Notes: generated from the letters alone by a model not told the origin. DNA of 13,642 nucleotides from Polyrhizophydium stewartii (GCA_027604665.1 JADGIZ010000438.1:1-13642), one strand, 5' to 3'; positions 1 to 10,265 are shown, counted from the first letter of the stretch. Program-made: numbers and translations.

Positions 1-1
1 C

Positions 2-841
2 GCCGCGGGGCTCGCCGCCGCCGCGGGCACCGCGCTCAGGCACCGCGCGTCCGACATCTTCCACGTCAACGGCGCCGCGGCCGCCGAGTCGCCATCGCCC
101 GCGCGCCGCGTCAACCGAAACAAGTCGACCGTCTTCGACTTTGGCGGCGCAGACGCCCCCGAAGCCGCATCGCCCCGCGGCGCCGCCGCTGCTGCCGCTG
201 CGCGCCGCGACCGCCCCGCGTCCGACATCTTCGGCGCCTACGTGCCGTCGCCGCACTCGGCCAGCCGCCGCAGCTCGCCGCCCGACGCCCCCCAGATCCA
301 GCCCCGCCGCGCCGACGCCGACGCCCTCGCCGACCGCCTGGCCCGCGCCGACCTCGCCGATGCCGACGCGTCGCCCGACCGCGTGCCCGCCGCCGCGCGC
401 CATAAGCTCAGCCACCAGCGCTCGTCCGTCTTTGACGACTCGGCCGCCGCCGCCCCCATCCGCGGCTCGCGCAGGCACTTCCCCACCGGCCAGAGCTCGT
501 CGGACATCTTCCAGGCAGAGGTCCCCTCAACCATCTCGCCCGGCGCCCGCCGCCGCCACTTCAGCCCCCAGGCGTCGCCGACGCCCTTTGAGCCCTCGTG
601 GTCGCCCAAGCGCGAGTACACAAAAAGCACGTCGTTCGACAACGTCTTTGGCGGCGCCATGGAGCAGGCTAGCGCCCCTCAGCCCGCCGTGTCCCCGCGC
701 CTGTCGCCCCGCTCGCGCACCTCGGCCGCGCCGCCACCCATGGACCGCACCGGCGGCCTGTCGTCGACCGATCTGCACCGCGGCGCCCGCGGCAAGGGCC
801 GCCCCCTCCAGCCGGGCACCGGCAGCCAGATCTGGTTTTGA
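2..841 (+). CDS. 3' part of a low-complexity protein with alternating SDIF and [KR]S[ST]xFD motifs
   Basis: The frame is open from base 2 to a TGA at 839-841 (279 residues), with no start inside the window, so the 5' end is missing. I do not recognise the family. The protein is rich in Ala, Pro, Arg, Ser and Asp and looks mostly disordered, with an Ala run at residues 61-67. Two short motifs alternate. SDIF lies at residues 17-20, 74-77 and 167-170. KSTVFD lies at 41-46, RSSVFD at 140-145 and KSTSFDNVFGG at 208-218. Many SP and Ser-Pro-Arg sites could be phosphorylated. The protein ends in GTGSQIWF. Short FG/VFGG-like repeats in a disordered basic protein loosely recall Jupiter/SPIRAL1-type microtubule-associated proteins, but that is only a guess. 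The coding call rests on the motifs keeping one frame and on the clean stop before non-coding-looking DNA. Other open frames over this region, on both strands, look like GC-driven shadows. Confidence 0.7.
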   Translation, partial: AAGLAAAAGTALRHRASDIFHVNGAAAAESPSPARRVNRNKSTVFDFGGADAPEAASPRGAAAAAAARRDRPASDIFGAYVPSPHSASRRSSPPDAPQIQPRRADADALADRLARADLADADASPDRVPAAARHKLSHQRSSVFDDSAAAAPIRGSRRHFPTGQSSSDIFQAEVPSTISPGARRRHFSPQASPTPFEPSWSPKREYTKSTSFDNVFGGAMEQASAPQPAVSPRLSPRSRTSAAPPPMDRTGGLSSTDLHRGARGKGRPLQPGTGSQIWF

Positions 842-1397
842 TCGCGCCGGCATCCGCGCGCATCGCACGCATCGCACGCATCGCACGCCTTCCTGCAGCC
901 CTGACCACAACGCGCTCCGGCCCTGCGCTGCTGGCCCGCGATGCTGGCCCCTCCTCTAACCTCAACACTCTCTCGCGGGGTGGCATCCCTCTCGCCTCTT
1001 ACTTTTACGCGCCGGCCCGTCTCTGCCCGCCGCCCCCTTCTTCCCAACGCACGGCAACCCACCAACAACACCCTCGCTTGCATGCTCCGACTTCTCCCCC
1101 ACCTTGTTCCGCCGATCGCTCGGCGCGCGCAACCCATAACCTTATGCAGGCCATGGGCGGAATAACCAACCCAAAGTCACGAATCCCTCTCGGCCCCGAA
1201 TCCACCCATCCAGCGTCGCTTGCACGGCACCGGCGATCCGCTCCGTGCGGTAGCGACTCCTCGAATGCGTGTGTTTAGAGACCCGTGTGTGGATCAGAAA
1301 ACGCTCCCCTCCCGCCCCCTCCCCGCTTCCAAAAAAAACCGCTTCAATAGAATGTTTGTGCTGCTGGCCTCCCGCGCGTGGTTGCTCGCCACGTTCC
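842..1397. other. Convergent intergenic region (3' ends of two genes)
   Basis: This 556-bp stretch separates the stop of the plus-strand motif-repeat gene from the stop of the minus-strand HEATR5 gene, so it should hold both 3' UTRs. I see a short tandem repeat at 861-887 and an A8 run at 1331-1338. I see no AATAAA on either strand, no tRNA-like fold and no convincing gene. Several open frames cross it but show no family resemblance, and they continue as antisense shadows into HEATR5. Confidence 0.6.
861..887 (+). repeat. Three tandem copies of CATCGCACG
   Basis: Three perfect adjacent 9-bp units (861-869, 870-878, 879-887) start 20 bp after the stop codon of the upstream gene. They lie in its presumed 3' UTR. 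A minisatellite-like slippage product is the simplest explanation; no function is evident. Confidence 0.9.
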
Positions 1398-4300
1398 CTA
1401 CTCAAAGTTGGCAAAGTTCTTGAGCTCGATCTTGGGTCCACCGGTGGACGCCCGACCGGCCGCGTTGACCGTGGGGCTGCTCAGATTCGCGCCGCCGGCT
1501 GCAACGCGCGTGCTGCTCGCCTGCCCAGACTGCGCGATGACCAGACTCTTGAACGCGCGCTCGAGCTTGGATTTCTGGTCGTCGCTCAGCGTCTGCAGAA
1601 CAACCTTAAACTGCTGCTGCTGCTGCGATGCAAACTGCAGCAGCGCCTGCGTCGCAAACAGGTGCATGCCCTTGGCCGCAACCGAGTTGAACTGCACCGC
1701 CGACCCGGCATCGGGCATGTCCGTCATGGCCGACAGGAACAGCGGCACAAGCACCGCGAGCGCAGCAAGCCGTTGGCGCTCGCCGGACGTGCTTGCCGCG
1801 AGGAGCGCCAAAGTCTTGAGCGACTCTTCGAGCACGGGTACGCGGCTGGCATCCGCCGTGCCTGCCGCAACGCTGAGGCCCGTCTGCATAACAACCCGCG
1901 CGACGACGGGAAGCAGAAGGCGCAAATGACTGGCGCCGATCTGGGCATCGACCTCCTCGGCACGGCACGACAGCAGAATCAACGTGCGCGCGTACTGCGT
2001 CGCGAGCACCGCCAGCTGCGCACAATGAGTCACTCAGTCAGCAGTTCAAAACATCGGCGTCGGTGCGGCAGCATTCTGACCTCGGAGTTCGGGCTTTCCA
2101 TCATGGCGCGTACGAGCTCCACGATGCGCTCCTGGTTCGCGGGATGGTGGCTCAGGGCCGGTTGCATCGTCATGATCAGCATGATGCCCAAGAATGCGTT
2201 CTTGAGCGCAGCCATCTCCGCGACTTGGTTCTTGCTCGTGCCGTCGGGTCCCGGCGTGTCATCGCTGGCGGTTTGGCGGTGCGTCGGTCAGCTTCTTGCC
2301 ACCTGCTCGCATCGCGAACTGAGGCCTCACATCTGATCGGCGGCAGCATCGAGCAGCGTCGCGACCGTGGCGCACAGGCACAGGCCAAGCGCTTCGCGGT
2401 CGCGGTCATCGCCTGGCGCGGCGGTCTCGAGCACAGGCTTGATCAGAACCAGCGCTGTGGGGAGCACATCCGTCGCAAACTTGGGTGCATTCAGCAGGGC
2501 TGACCCGCACTCGTCAGCTCAACAAACGTCTGCCTCGGCATCCACACTGAAAACGCACCAACAAGAGTCGCAAAAAACTGCGCCGTGACCGTCACGCGGT
2601 CTGGCGGTGCCAGGCTTGTGCACCGCGCGAAGATGGCAAGCGTCTCAAATGCCTTGACCAGCAGCCGAGCGGTTTCGGGAGTGAGAGGCTTGCTGAGCGT
2701 GACTGCGGAACGGAATTGCAAACACAGGGGTGGTCAACATCGCCAACAACGCCACGCAGGGCAAACCCGTCTCCCACCTGGCGGCGTCTTGAACTGAGCC
2801 AGGCCAGGGACATAGCTCGCGACCAAGCTGAACAGCACACGCGACACGCGGAACACCTTGTCGCTCACAGAGTGGTCACCGCCGTCGCCTCCGGCGAGAT
2901 ACTCAATCGAGCCAGAAGCCGGCACTGCCAGCGGATGCGATGAATCGCTCGCGGAGCCATAATATCCCGATCGTGCAAAATAAGTCGAGCCGTACTGGCT
3001 GAGAATCAGCTCGATGGTCGACACAACCAGCATTTGGACAGTGTGATTGGGCATCTCGACAAGGCGGTCCAGCACGCTGAGAAGCTCCAAGAACACAGAC
3101 TGCGCCAGCATCGGCAATCATCAGTAAAATGCCACGCGGCCTGGAATGCTTTCACAAGCAGCAGTAATCCTCACCGTCGGCAAGAAGCCGGGCCCAAGCA
3201 CGTGCTCGCCGAGCATCTTGCGGATGCTTTCGAGGCAAATGACGATGCGCTCGGTCTCGCTTGCTTGCGTCTTGGCGCGCTCAGCAGCAGCAACGACGTT
3301 GCCTGCCTGGCCAGAGAACGACATGGCGTTGACCGCACTCGAGCTGGCCGACACGGTTTCGATGCACAGACCAAAGAGCATGAAGAACGTCTTGGCGCGC
3401 TGGCCCATGCTGCTGTTGCTGCCGCCGTCGGCATCGTCGTCGGGCTGCACCAGGAGCTTCATGATGGCGGGTGCCTTTTGCTCGATCAGGCTCGCCACCG
3501 ACCGCAGAATTAGAATCCAGGAACTTTGATAAAACTGCCGGTGCGGTCAGCGATGACGCCAAAAAACGTGCAGGTGGTGAGGCAGACAAGCTGCTCACCG
3601 GAAGCGTGACCTGGCGCGTCGCAGACATGTACAGGTTGATTCCCGGCGACGTGTCCATGGCACCCGACACGCCGCTGGCGTCCGCGTCGATGGTGAGCTT
3701 GGCATAGTCCTGCAGAACAGAGAGCCACAACCTGACGAGCAGATCCATGTGCCTGCACGCCACCTCTTGGTCAGATCGCGAAACAGCACATACGCACAAC
3801 AAAAGAAACGCACGGCGAGATCACGCTCTGCATGTCGGGCATCCGGGGGATGAACGAGTGCAGCTCCGCCCAGGCCTTGAGCGTCGCGAGCTTGAGCATC
3901 ACAAACGCGTTGGGACTTGGAAGCGAGTGCAGGAAGCGATCGTCGGCAAACTGCTCCAGCAGGTTGCCGAGCAGCTTCAGTGGGCGGCCCATGGCAGGCA
4001 CGTCCTCGCTGATTCCGATAAAGAACGAGCACACGCCGCACGCGGTGCTGATGATCTCGGGGCTCGATTCCTTGTTGAACGCCGGCGCGAGGGCCGCAAT
4101 GATCTGTGCCTGGTACTGCTCCAGAAGTGGGTGGCCGTCAAAGTCCGGGTCCGGCACGGTGGCGTATTTCTGCACAAACAAACGGTCAATCTCCAAGTGC
4201 GGTCGCCGTGCCGAGGCATGCAAACACACACCTCGACCAGGTCGCGCAGCAAGTAGAGGCCGCCGAGACGCAGGTCATTGACATTGGCTGTCGATGACGT

Positions 4301-7300
4301 GAACGCCATCTTGATGAGATCGACAAGGCGGAAGACGAGAAAGTCGCTTGGCTTGCCTTGCGCCGCGAGTGCCGCGCGCTTGGTTCGCGCCGCAGCCATG
4401 TCAAGGTGCTCGGGCTGGTTCGTCTCGAGTACGACAGACATGAGCACACGCAGGCACGATAGAGCAAAGACCTGGGTGCGCCAGCGCGGCAGCAGAACGA
4501 CGACGATCTCGCGCGCACCGCCCGATGCGACTCCGGGCACGCCCGGCTTGGTGTCCTTGCCTGCAGCAGCGCCGGCAGCAGCAGCAGCACCAACGGATGC
4601 CACGTTGCTTTGCAGGCCGCCCTCCATGTCGTCGTCGTCGTCATCGCGACCTGTGCCGGTCGCGCCTACACCACCTGCGACGCTGCCGTCACCGCCAGCT
4701 GCCCCAGCGGCAGCAGCTCCAGTGCCCGGAGCGGCAGCAGAGGCTCCGGGAGCGCCAGCAGCACCAGCTCCGCCTTCAGCGATGGTGCTTTTGGACAGAA
4801 TGCTCTTGCACAGATCCAGCCAGCGCGACGGGTTGCGCGGCGCGACGTGGCGCAGCAGCGCAACGAGGATGTCCTTGATCTCGCTGCGAATCATCTTGTC
4901 CATCTCAATGTCCATGAGGGCAAAGAGCTGCTCCTCGAGCTGGTTTCCAATCGTCGCCGAGAGCACAGTCTCGGGGTCGTGCTGCGTGAGCTGGTACAGG
5001 CACGTGACGGAAGCCTTGCGGATCATGTAAACCTGTGTGCGCGAGTCGCCCGAGAGCTGCAGCTGCAGGAACGGAATCAGGGTCTCGATGTCGACAAACT
5101 TGCGGGCAAAGAGAATGAAGTTCTGGATGCAGCGAATCGCCTCGACGACCACAAACGGATCGCGGTCGTTCTTGAGCTGCTCGTACAGGCTGAAGCAGAT
5201 GTCGCGCAGGCTCGTCGACATCTGCAGCTCAGGGCCAATGACGCCCACCAGGGCATGCAGAATGCGGCCAAACGCCGGGCAGACGTCCGCGTTCGAGTCG
5301 CCCGTGGGGATGTTGGCCGACGGCGATCCTGGCTCATGGCTGTCGGACATGAGCAAGCGCACGACGAGCGTCAGGGTGGCGTTGACATACGGCCCGTACA
5401 TCAAGCCCGAGCTCTCGATCGTCAGCCACAGCGCGTGGAGAGCCCAGGTGTGCACGAGCGGATGGGCGTCGCTTGCGAGCGAGTGCAGGATGCCGACGAT
5501 GGTGTTGAGGTGTGACGATGCGGCCATGCCGCCCACAAAGCTGTTGATGCAGCCCAGAGCAAGCGCCGAGCCCGCGCGCGCCTCGGGTTCTCGGTTGTTG
5601 ACGACCTGGTCGACAAGGCTCTGGATCATTGGGTTCACAAAGGTGGCCGTGCCCACGACGCGCGCAAGCCTGCCCAGGATCTCGCTGCAGATTGTGCGTG
5701 TGGCCGCGTCGGGCGACTTGAGGAACGGCTAAGGATCGTACGAGTCAGACACCGTCAAGGATCACCAGTCAGGCGATCAGACGGGGCACGACTCACGTCG
5801 ACCATCTCGCGGATCGTCACAGAGACCTTGCCGCTCGCGATCTGGCCGCGCTTGACCATGACATACTTGAGCAGTCCGATGACGGCGACGAGCGAGTTGA
5901 TCTGCGCGGCCGCCTTGCGCACGGGCGTGAGCTTGCCGCCCTGGAACGTGGCCGTCTTGAAAATGTGCTCGGCAAACGTCTCCTGCGCCTGCGCCGTCTG
6001 CAGCGGGAACAGCATCGAAAAGAGCTCGACGGCGGCATCGACGACCGCGATGTTGGCGGGCGGCGGTGCGGGCCGCGCAACGACGCGGTCGGCGAGCCCG
6101 TGCGCTGCGTCGCGCTCAGAAAGCTTGACGAGGCTCGACGCGAGATACATGGCGTGCGGATCGTTGTCGCAGCTGCCAAAGATGCGGCGCTCGATCAGAT
6201 CCTCAAGACCCTGCACATCGGTCTCGCGCACAAGCACGCGCGCGATGCCGCGGTCCTCGGCCTCCGAATCGGCCGCAACCGACACCGTGTGACCAAAGAC
6301 CAGCGACGTGGGCATGACGGACTCGATCACGAGCACGCCGTCCTTGGGCTGCGTACCGGGCATCATGTACGGAAAGCGATCGGGCCTGTCTGGGTCAAGA
6401 GCAAACGCATCGAGCGTCGCCTTGACGAGCTGTGCGTACGCCGTGTCGTATGTGGACGTGGGCGTGACGGCCTTGTAGCATAGAAACAGGCGCCTGCGCA
6501 GCTGGCACTCGCGCTCAAACAGGCGGATCTGCGACGGCGAAGCCTGCGTCTGGTCGATCGGCGCGCCATATGTTGACGGAATCGTCGACAAAAAGTGCAG
6601 CGTGTTGTTGAGGCACACAACGATGCGCTTTGCGACATCGTTGGTGGCAAGCTCCTTTGAGTTGTACGTCAGGAAGCTGTACAGCGCCGCAAGCGCCGAC
6701 TCCCGCGACACGAGCTGGAACGTCCAGTCAAGCTCGTTACGGTTGGCGTTGATGTCCTTGGGCTGCGACTTGGGAAAGACATTCTTCCAGATCAGCAGTA
6801 GCTGAGACAGATGCACCTTGACAAAGTTGGGGCCAAGGCACATGAGTGCGCCAATCAGCGTCCATGCGATCTGAGTCTGGCACGCCGAGATGCGCGCGTC
6901 GCGGATGCCCGTCATCGACTTGAGCAGCTGCGTCGAGAAGCCAAACACAGTCGCGGCGTCCTCGTAGACGGCGTAGAGCGGGTGCAGCGGCAGCACGCTG
7001 ATCACGGCCGCAAGCACGTTGGCGTATCCGATGACGCGGTCCGCGACCTCGGGGCGATCGACGGTCAGCAGGCCCATGTCCTTCTGCAGCACGCCCACGA
7101 GCTTGCCGAGCGAGCCGGTAAGGTGCTCGGGGAGGGCGAGGCAGAAGGCACGGAATGTCCATGCCAGAGCGTTGCGCACGGTCGGCGATGGGTGCGGAAG
7201 GATGCCAAAGAGCGCTTGAATGACGCCCTCCTGGCATTCGTTGGCCGCCGGTCCGAGGTCCGAGAACAGCGCCGCAAGCTCGCCGAGCACAAACGCCAGC

Positions 7301-8893
7301 GCCTGGTCGGTCGGCGGGATGTCGGTTGCAAGCACCGCCGGCCAGCGCGCCAGGTAGTTGGACACGATTTCGCGCACGCTGTTTGCCTGGCCCGTCTCGG
7401 TGAGCATCTTGCCGACGACCTCGCGCATCACAAAGGCACAGCACTCGTTGACAAACGGCGCCTCGGTGCGGATCGCCGCCGCCTTTGGGTTCGACGCCAG
7501 ATCCACCATGCTCTTGAGGATCAGCGGGTAGTGCGTCTCGACAAACTTGACTCCGCTGCGGCGCAGGAACGTAGCCAGGGCCTCCATGATGCCAGTGCGG
7601 CTCTCGCGCGACGCTGCCTTGATGAACTGGTTCGAAATGAGCGTGAAGATCTCGGTCTCGGTCAGGATCGTCATCTCAGCAGCAGCAGCGGCCGAGACGG
7701 CAGGATCCGTCTTTGTGGACCGCTTCGGGCTGAACTTGGCGAGGTTGCCAGGCGTCTGGGCGATGGTGAGCAGCCCGGCAATCAGGTTGGCGAAGGCGCG
7801 GCGCACGGCGTAGTTGGATCCCTCGAGCGACTTTGTGAACGAGTCGAACAGCGACTCGAAGTCCTTGAGAGTCGTCGGCGGCGTCTGCGACGTGTGCTGG
7901 TACAGCGCCGAGAGCAGCTGTGCCACGCAGCGCATGGGGGTGAGACTGCTGGCTAGAGATGGCTCGATCGCAGCGGGCCACACACCTCGGCCGAGACGCG
8001 GCGCACAATCGGCAGCTTGTCCGAGATGCCTGCCTTGGCAAAGCGCATCAGATCCTTGACCGTGGCATCGCTGGCGCCCTTGCCGGCGCCGGCCAGCACA
8101 CGGCTGAGCGCCTTAAAGGTCTCGTACTTGAGCGCCACGTCCGTGTCGCGGGCCGACCTGAGCGCCTTGATGAGCAGATTGGCTGTCTCGGCGAACAGCG
8201 ACATGACCTTGGCGCCGTGCGACTCTGTCAGGACGCCGATGCAGTGGATGATGGCGCTGCGCAGCGGCAGGGTCAGCACTCGACCAGCACCAGGAGATCC
8301 AGGGCACCTTGCACATTTTGACGGCCGGGTCGTCGAGCTTCTTGTTTGCGAGCATCGTCTGGGCCGCCGCGAGCGAGTCGAACAGCGAGCGCTGGTCGCC
8401 CTTGTGGTACATCATGACCAGGCAGCGGGCAATGAGCTCGCGGATCGGCCGAGACGGCTTGACGAACGGCGACGCCAGGTACTTGAGCAGCAGCTTCTCG
8501 AGCGCCGCCTGGTGCGGCTTGAGGGCATCCTGCGTCGCGGCGGCCACGGCGGCGGGCGGCCAGCGTCAGCATCATACAGGGCTGTCGCAGTGTCGCTGCG
8601 CTGCCAGGCTGCCGATCCGGGCCCTGGCGCCGCAAGCGCAGCCGCGACGGCTCCGCAGCGCTGTCGCCGTCTCCGTCGCGATTGTGCCTGGTGGCGACGC
8701 ACACGGCCACAGCGCACGTCGGGCGGCCGGCACAGGGCCGCGCGCAGGCCGCACGGGCACGGACCTTGCTGGTCTTGCCGAGGTCCTTCTCGAGGCTCGA
8801 GAGCCACTGGAACAGCGCCAGCTCGCGCTTCTCGGGCGCCTCGGTGCTCTCGATGCGCCGGTCGTCGAACGAAAACGACTCTGGCGCAGACAT
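1398..8893 (-). CDS. HEATR5: HEATR5/Laa1-family HEAT-repeat protein, AP-1 clathrin adaptor accessory (13 exons)
   Basis: Exons on the minus strand: 8893-8765, 8529-8315, 8256-7986, 7917-5797, 5728-4232, 4169-3814, 3752-3599, 3534-3175, 3099-2778, 2702-2559, 2499-2331, 2264-2081, 2015-1398. They total 6540 nt (2179 residues), with phases 0,2,0,0,0,2,0,0,1,1,2,0. Human HEATR5A/B and yeast Laa1 are about 2000-2100 residues, so this copy looks full length. Resemblance, judged from memory, runs end to end. The N-terminus has FQWLSSLEKDLGK. Exon 5 has the conserved HTWALHALWL and SSGLMY stretch. Exon 6 has ATVPDPDFDGHPLLEQYQA and LATLKAWAEL. The C-terminus ends in a KIELKNF-type tail. Known role: HEATR5B/Laa1 binds aftiphilin-type partners and supports AP-1 at the trans-Golgi network and endosomes, in the cytosol and on membranes. 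Oddities are an Ala/Gly/Asp insert at residues about 1231-1319 and a long first intron. The least certain joins are introns 3 (7985-7918) and 12 (2080-2016, donor GTCAGA). Confidence 0.93.
4508..4774 (-). repeat. Ala/Gly-rich insert with an Asp6 run inside HEATR5
   Basis: Residues about 1231-1319 of HEATR5 are almost entirely Ala, Gly, Pro, Ser and Thr, with six Asp in a row at 4628-4645 and a second Ala-rich patch after it. The conserved protein resumes at PRWRTQVFALSCLR. Animal HEATR5 proteins have a variable acidic linker at about this place, so this is probably an expanded disordered linker, not a frame error or an unspliced intron. The frame stays open on both sides. Confidence 0.8.
8530..8764 (-). 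other. Unusually long first intron of HEATR5
   Basis: The donor is GTCCGT after the codon for Lys43 and the acceptor is CGACGCAG before GATGCC; GCTGAC lies about 40 nt upstream of the acceptor. At 235 bp it is more than twice any other intron here. Removing it gives a gap-free join (KTSK to DALKPHQ) that keeps the family spacing. It holds no recognised gene. Confidence 0.75.
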
Positions 8894-8914
8894 CCGGGGC
8901 CAAGGGCGATACTT
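8894..8914 (-). other. 21-nt gap between the orphan gene stop and the HEATR5 start
   Basis: On the minus strand the TGA at 8917-8915 is followed by seven sense codons and then the HEATR5 ATG at 8893-8891. Both genes are in the same frame. No separate promoter can fit in the gap, so HEATR5 must be transcribed from within or through the upstream gene. Confidence 0.85.
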
Positions 8915-10185
8915 TCATTCGCTGTCCTGGTCGTTGTCGCTGCCGGATCCAGCACCATCGCTCGACCCGCTCGCGGCGTTACCGCCTGCTGGGCTGTCGG
9001 CTTCGCTTCTCTCTTCGGCATCCCCGCTGCCGTCGCTCTGATCGTCCGAGTTGGCTCGGCCTTCGGCGTCGTCGCGGTCGCCGGCCACCGAAACGATGCG
9101 CAAGTGCCTGCGCCTGCTGTCCGAGCCCGCAAGACCCGACTCGATTGCATACTGCATCGCCTCTTCCTCAAGCTCTGGTCCGACGAACACACAATGCAGC
9201 TGGTGGAACGCCATCCTTTGCTCGGCAAGCCGCCTCAGGATCTTGCGGAATCCGCCTTCTTCGAGAGCGGTGAGGTCGAGCACGTGTCGCATAAGCCGCT
9301 CACTGACCGGGATCGAGGAATCGATTACAGGCCGGCGCTTCTGGCTCATGAGCGCTACGCACTTGATCAGCCACGCCACGTATGCGATCCAGCGCGAGAA
9401 GACGGCGCGCGCAACCAGCTCGCGATACTGATGCATCTCGTCGAGCGTCTTCGCATCTGGGCAGTGCTGGTCGACAAATGCCTGGGATCTGCGGTGCGCG
9501 CTGGCGTGTGAGCATGCAACAGAAGCGCACGCTTCGGTTGAGCGAGCGAGCACGGTACGCACATAGGCAGCTTGGACAGCAGCACGGCGATCCGCGTCCA
9601 GATGGCCTCGGCGTTCGGCGACACGGACGGCTCGAAGGTCTCGGGCATCACCGGGCCTGGGATGCGCGGCGGATCCAGCGCCGACGCATGCGCAGCGACG
9701 CCTGCACCATGCGGCGATGCTGCTTCCGTCTCTGCTGCGTCCTCTGCTGCCAGCAGCATGCGGCGCATGCGCCAGAACCGCACCATCGGCGGCACGCGCA
9801 TGACCGGCGCAGTCGTCATCGACAGACCGACGATGCCGAGCGCCTTGCGGGCTTCGGTGCGGGCTGTCATAGCAACGTGCCTCCGAGCCCGCACTTTGTT
9901 CCTGGTGCCTCCTTTGATGTTCGAGACGCCGATGGCCGACGAGTACGCCCCCGTCGCCGCAGAGGCCTCGCCGTCGTTAACCTTCAAGGACACTCGCATC
10001 GGACGAAGTTTCTTCTTGGCGGGCTCTGGCCGATCCGCGGCGCGCTTGGCCAGCACGGCGGGGCCGGTGTCTGCGGGCGGCCTGGGTGTATGGGGCGGCG
10101 GGGTTGCTGGGTTTGCAGCGGCGTGGGCCGTCGCAGGATCGCGGGCTGTCCTCGGCGCCTTCTGGGCACCGCTGCGCTGCGACAT
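8915..10185 (-). CDS. Unrecognised two-exon protein with basic N-terminus and acidic Ser/Asp tail
   Basis: Exons on the minus strand are 10185-9563 and 9488-8915 (1197 nt, 398 residues). The 74-bp intron has donor GTGCGT, acceptor ACCGCAG, phase 2 and a GCTCAC branch-like site. Residues 1-70 are Ala/Pro-rich and basic, with KKKLR at 57-61 as a possible nuclear signal. A basic helix-prone part follows (about 95-150), then a likely folded core (about 190-330) with an FxxW element at 238-241 and WLIKC at 247-251. The tail at 344-398 is dense in Asp, Glu, Ser and Gly. The composition fits a nuclear or chromatin/RNA-associated protein, but I cannot name a family. The start is the first ATG of the frame, 80 bp from the divergent DHX35 start; a later start such as Met63 is possible. 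The core reads as a real conserved-looking domain, and the intron keeps it in frame. Confidence 0.75.
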
Positions 10186-10265
10186 GACGAGTGCCCGAGA
10201 AAGCGCGGCCGACGTTCACCAACCGCACTTTGCCCAGCAGGCGACGGGCACTCAGCAGCACACGC
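10186..10265. promoter_or_regulatory. 80-bp divergent (bidirectional) promoter region
   Basis: This is all the DNA between the start codons of the minus-strand orphan gene (10185) and the plus-strand DHX35 gene (10266). Both 5' UTRs and core promoters must lie here or overlap the coding regions. I see no TATA box. A 9-bp inverted repeat frames the region. The promoter role is inferred from position only. Confidence 0.55.
10189..10253. repeat. 9-bp inverted repeat GAGTGCCCG / CGGGCACTC
   Basis: The perfect arms lie at 10189-10197 and 10245-10253, 47 bp apart, close to the two opposing start codons. It could be a paired factor-binding site shared by both genes, or chance in GC-rich DNA. Confidence 0.6.

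Noticed and set aside
141..959. 272-residue plus-strand frame and several minus-strand frames over the first kilobase
   Set aside because: They are Pro/Arg/Ala-rich frame-shifted readings of the motif-repeat gene and its 3' flank; the repeated SDIF/STxFD motifs occur only in the frame ending at 841.
842..1397. Possible tRNA, small RNA or CRISPR-like array in the convergent region
   Set aside because: I saw no cloverleaf or conserved tRNA boxes. The only repeat is three adjacent 9-bp units with no spacers, and the window is eukaryotic.
1269..2336. 355-residue plus-strand open frame
   Set aside because: It lies antisense to the 3' exons of HEATR5, which show clear family similarity and correct splice phases on the minus strand. 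The frame is a by-product of GC-rich codons.
6811..7956. 381-residue plus-strand open frame
   Set aside because: It is antisense to HEATR5 exon 4, has charged, repetitive shadow-like composition and resembles no family.
8017..9511. Two long overlapping plus-strand frames (418 and 400 residues)
   Set aside because: Both run antisense over the HEATR5 N-terminal exons and the orphan gene's second exon. They are Arg-rich shadows with no motif.
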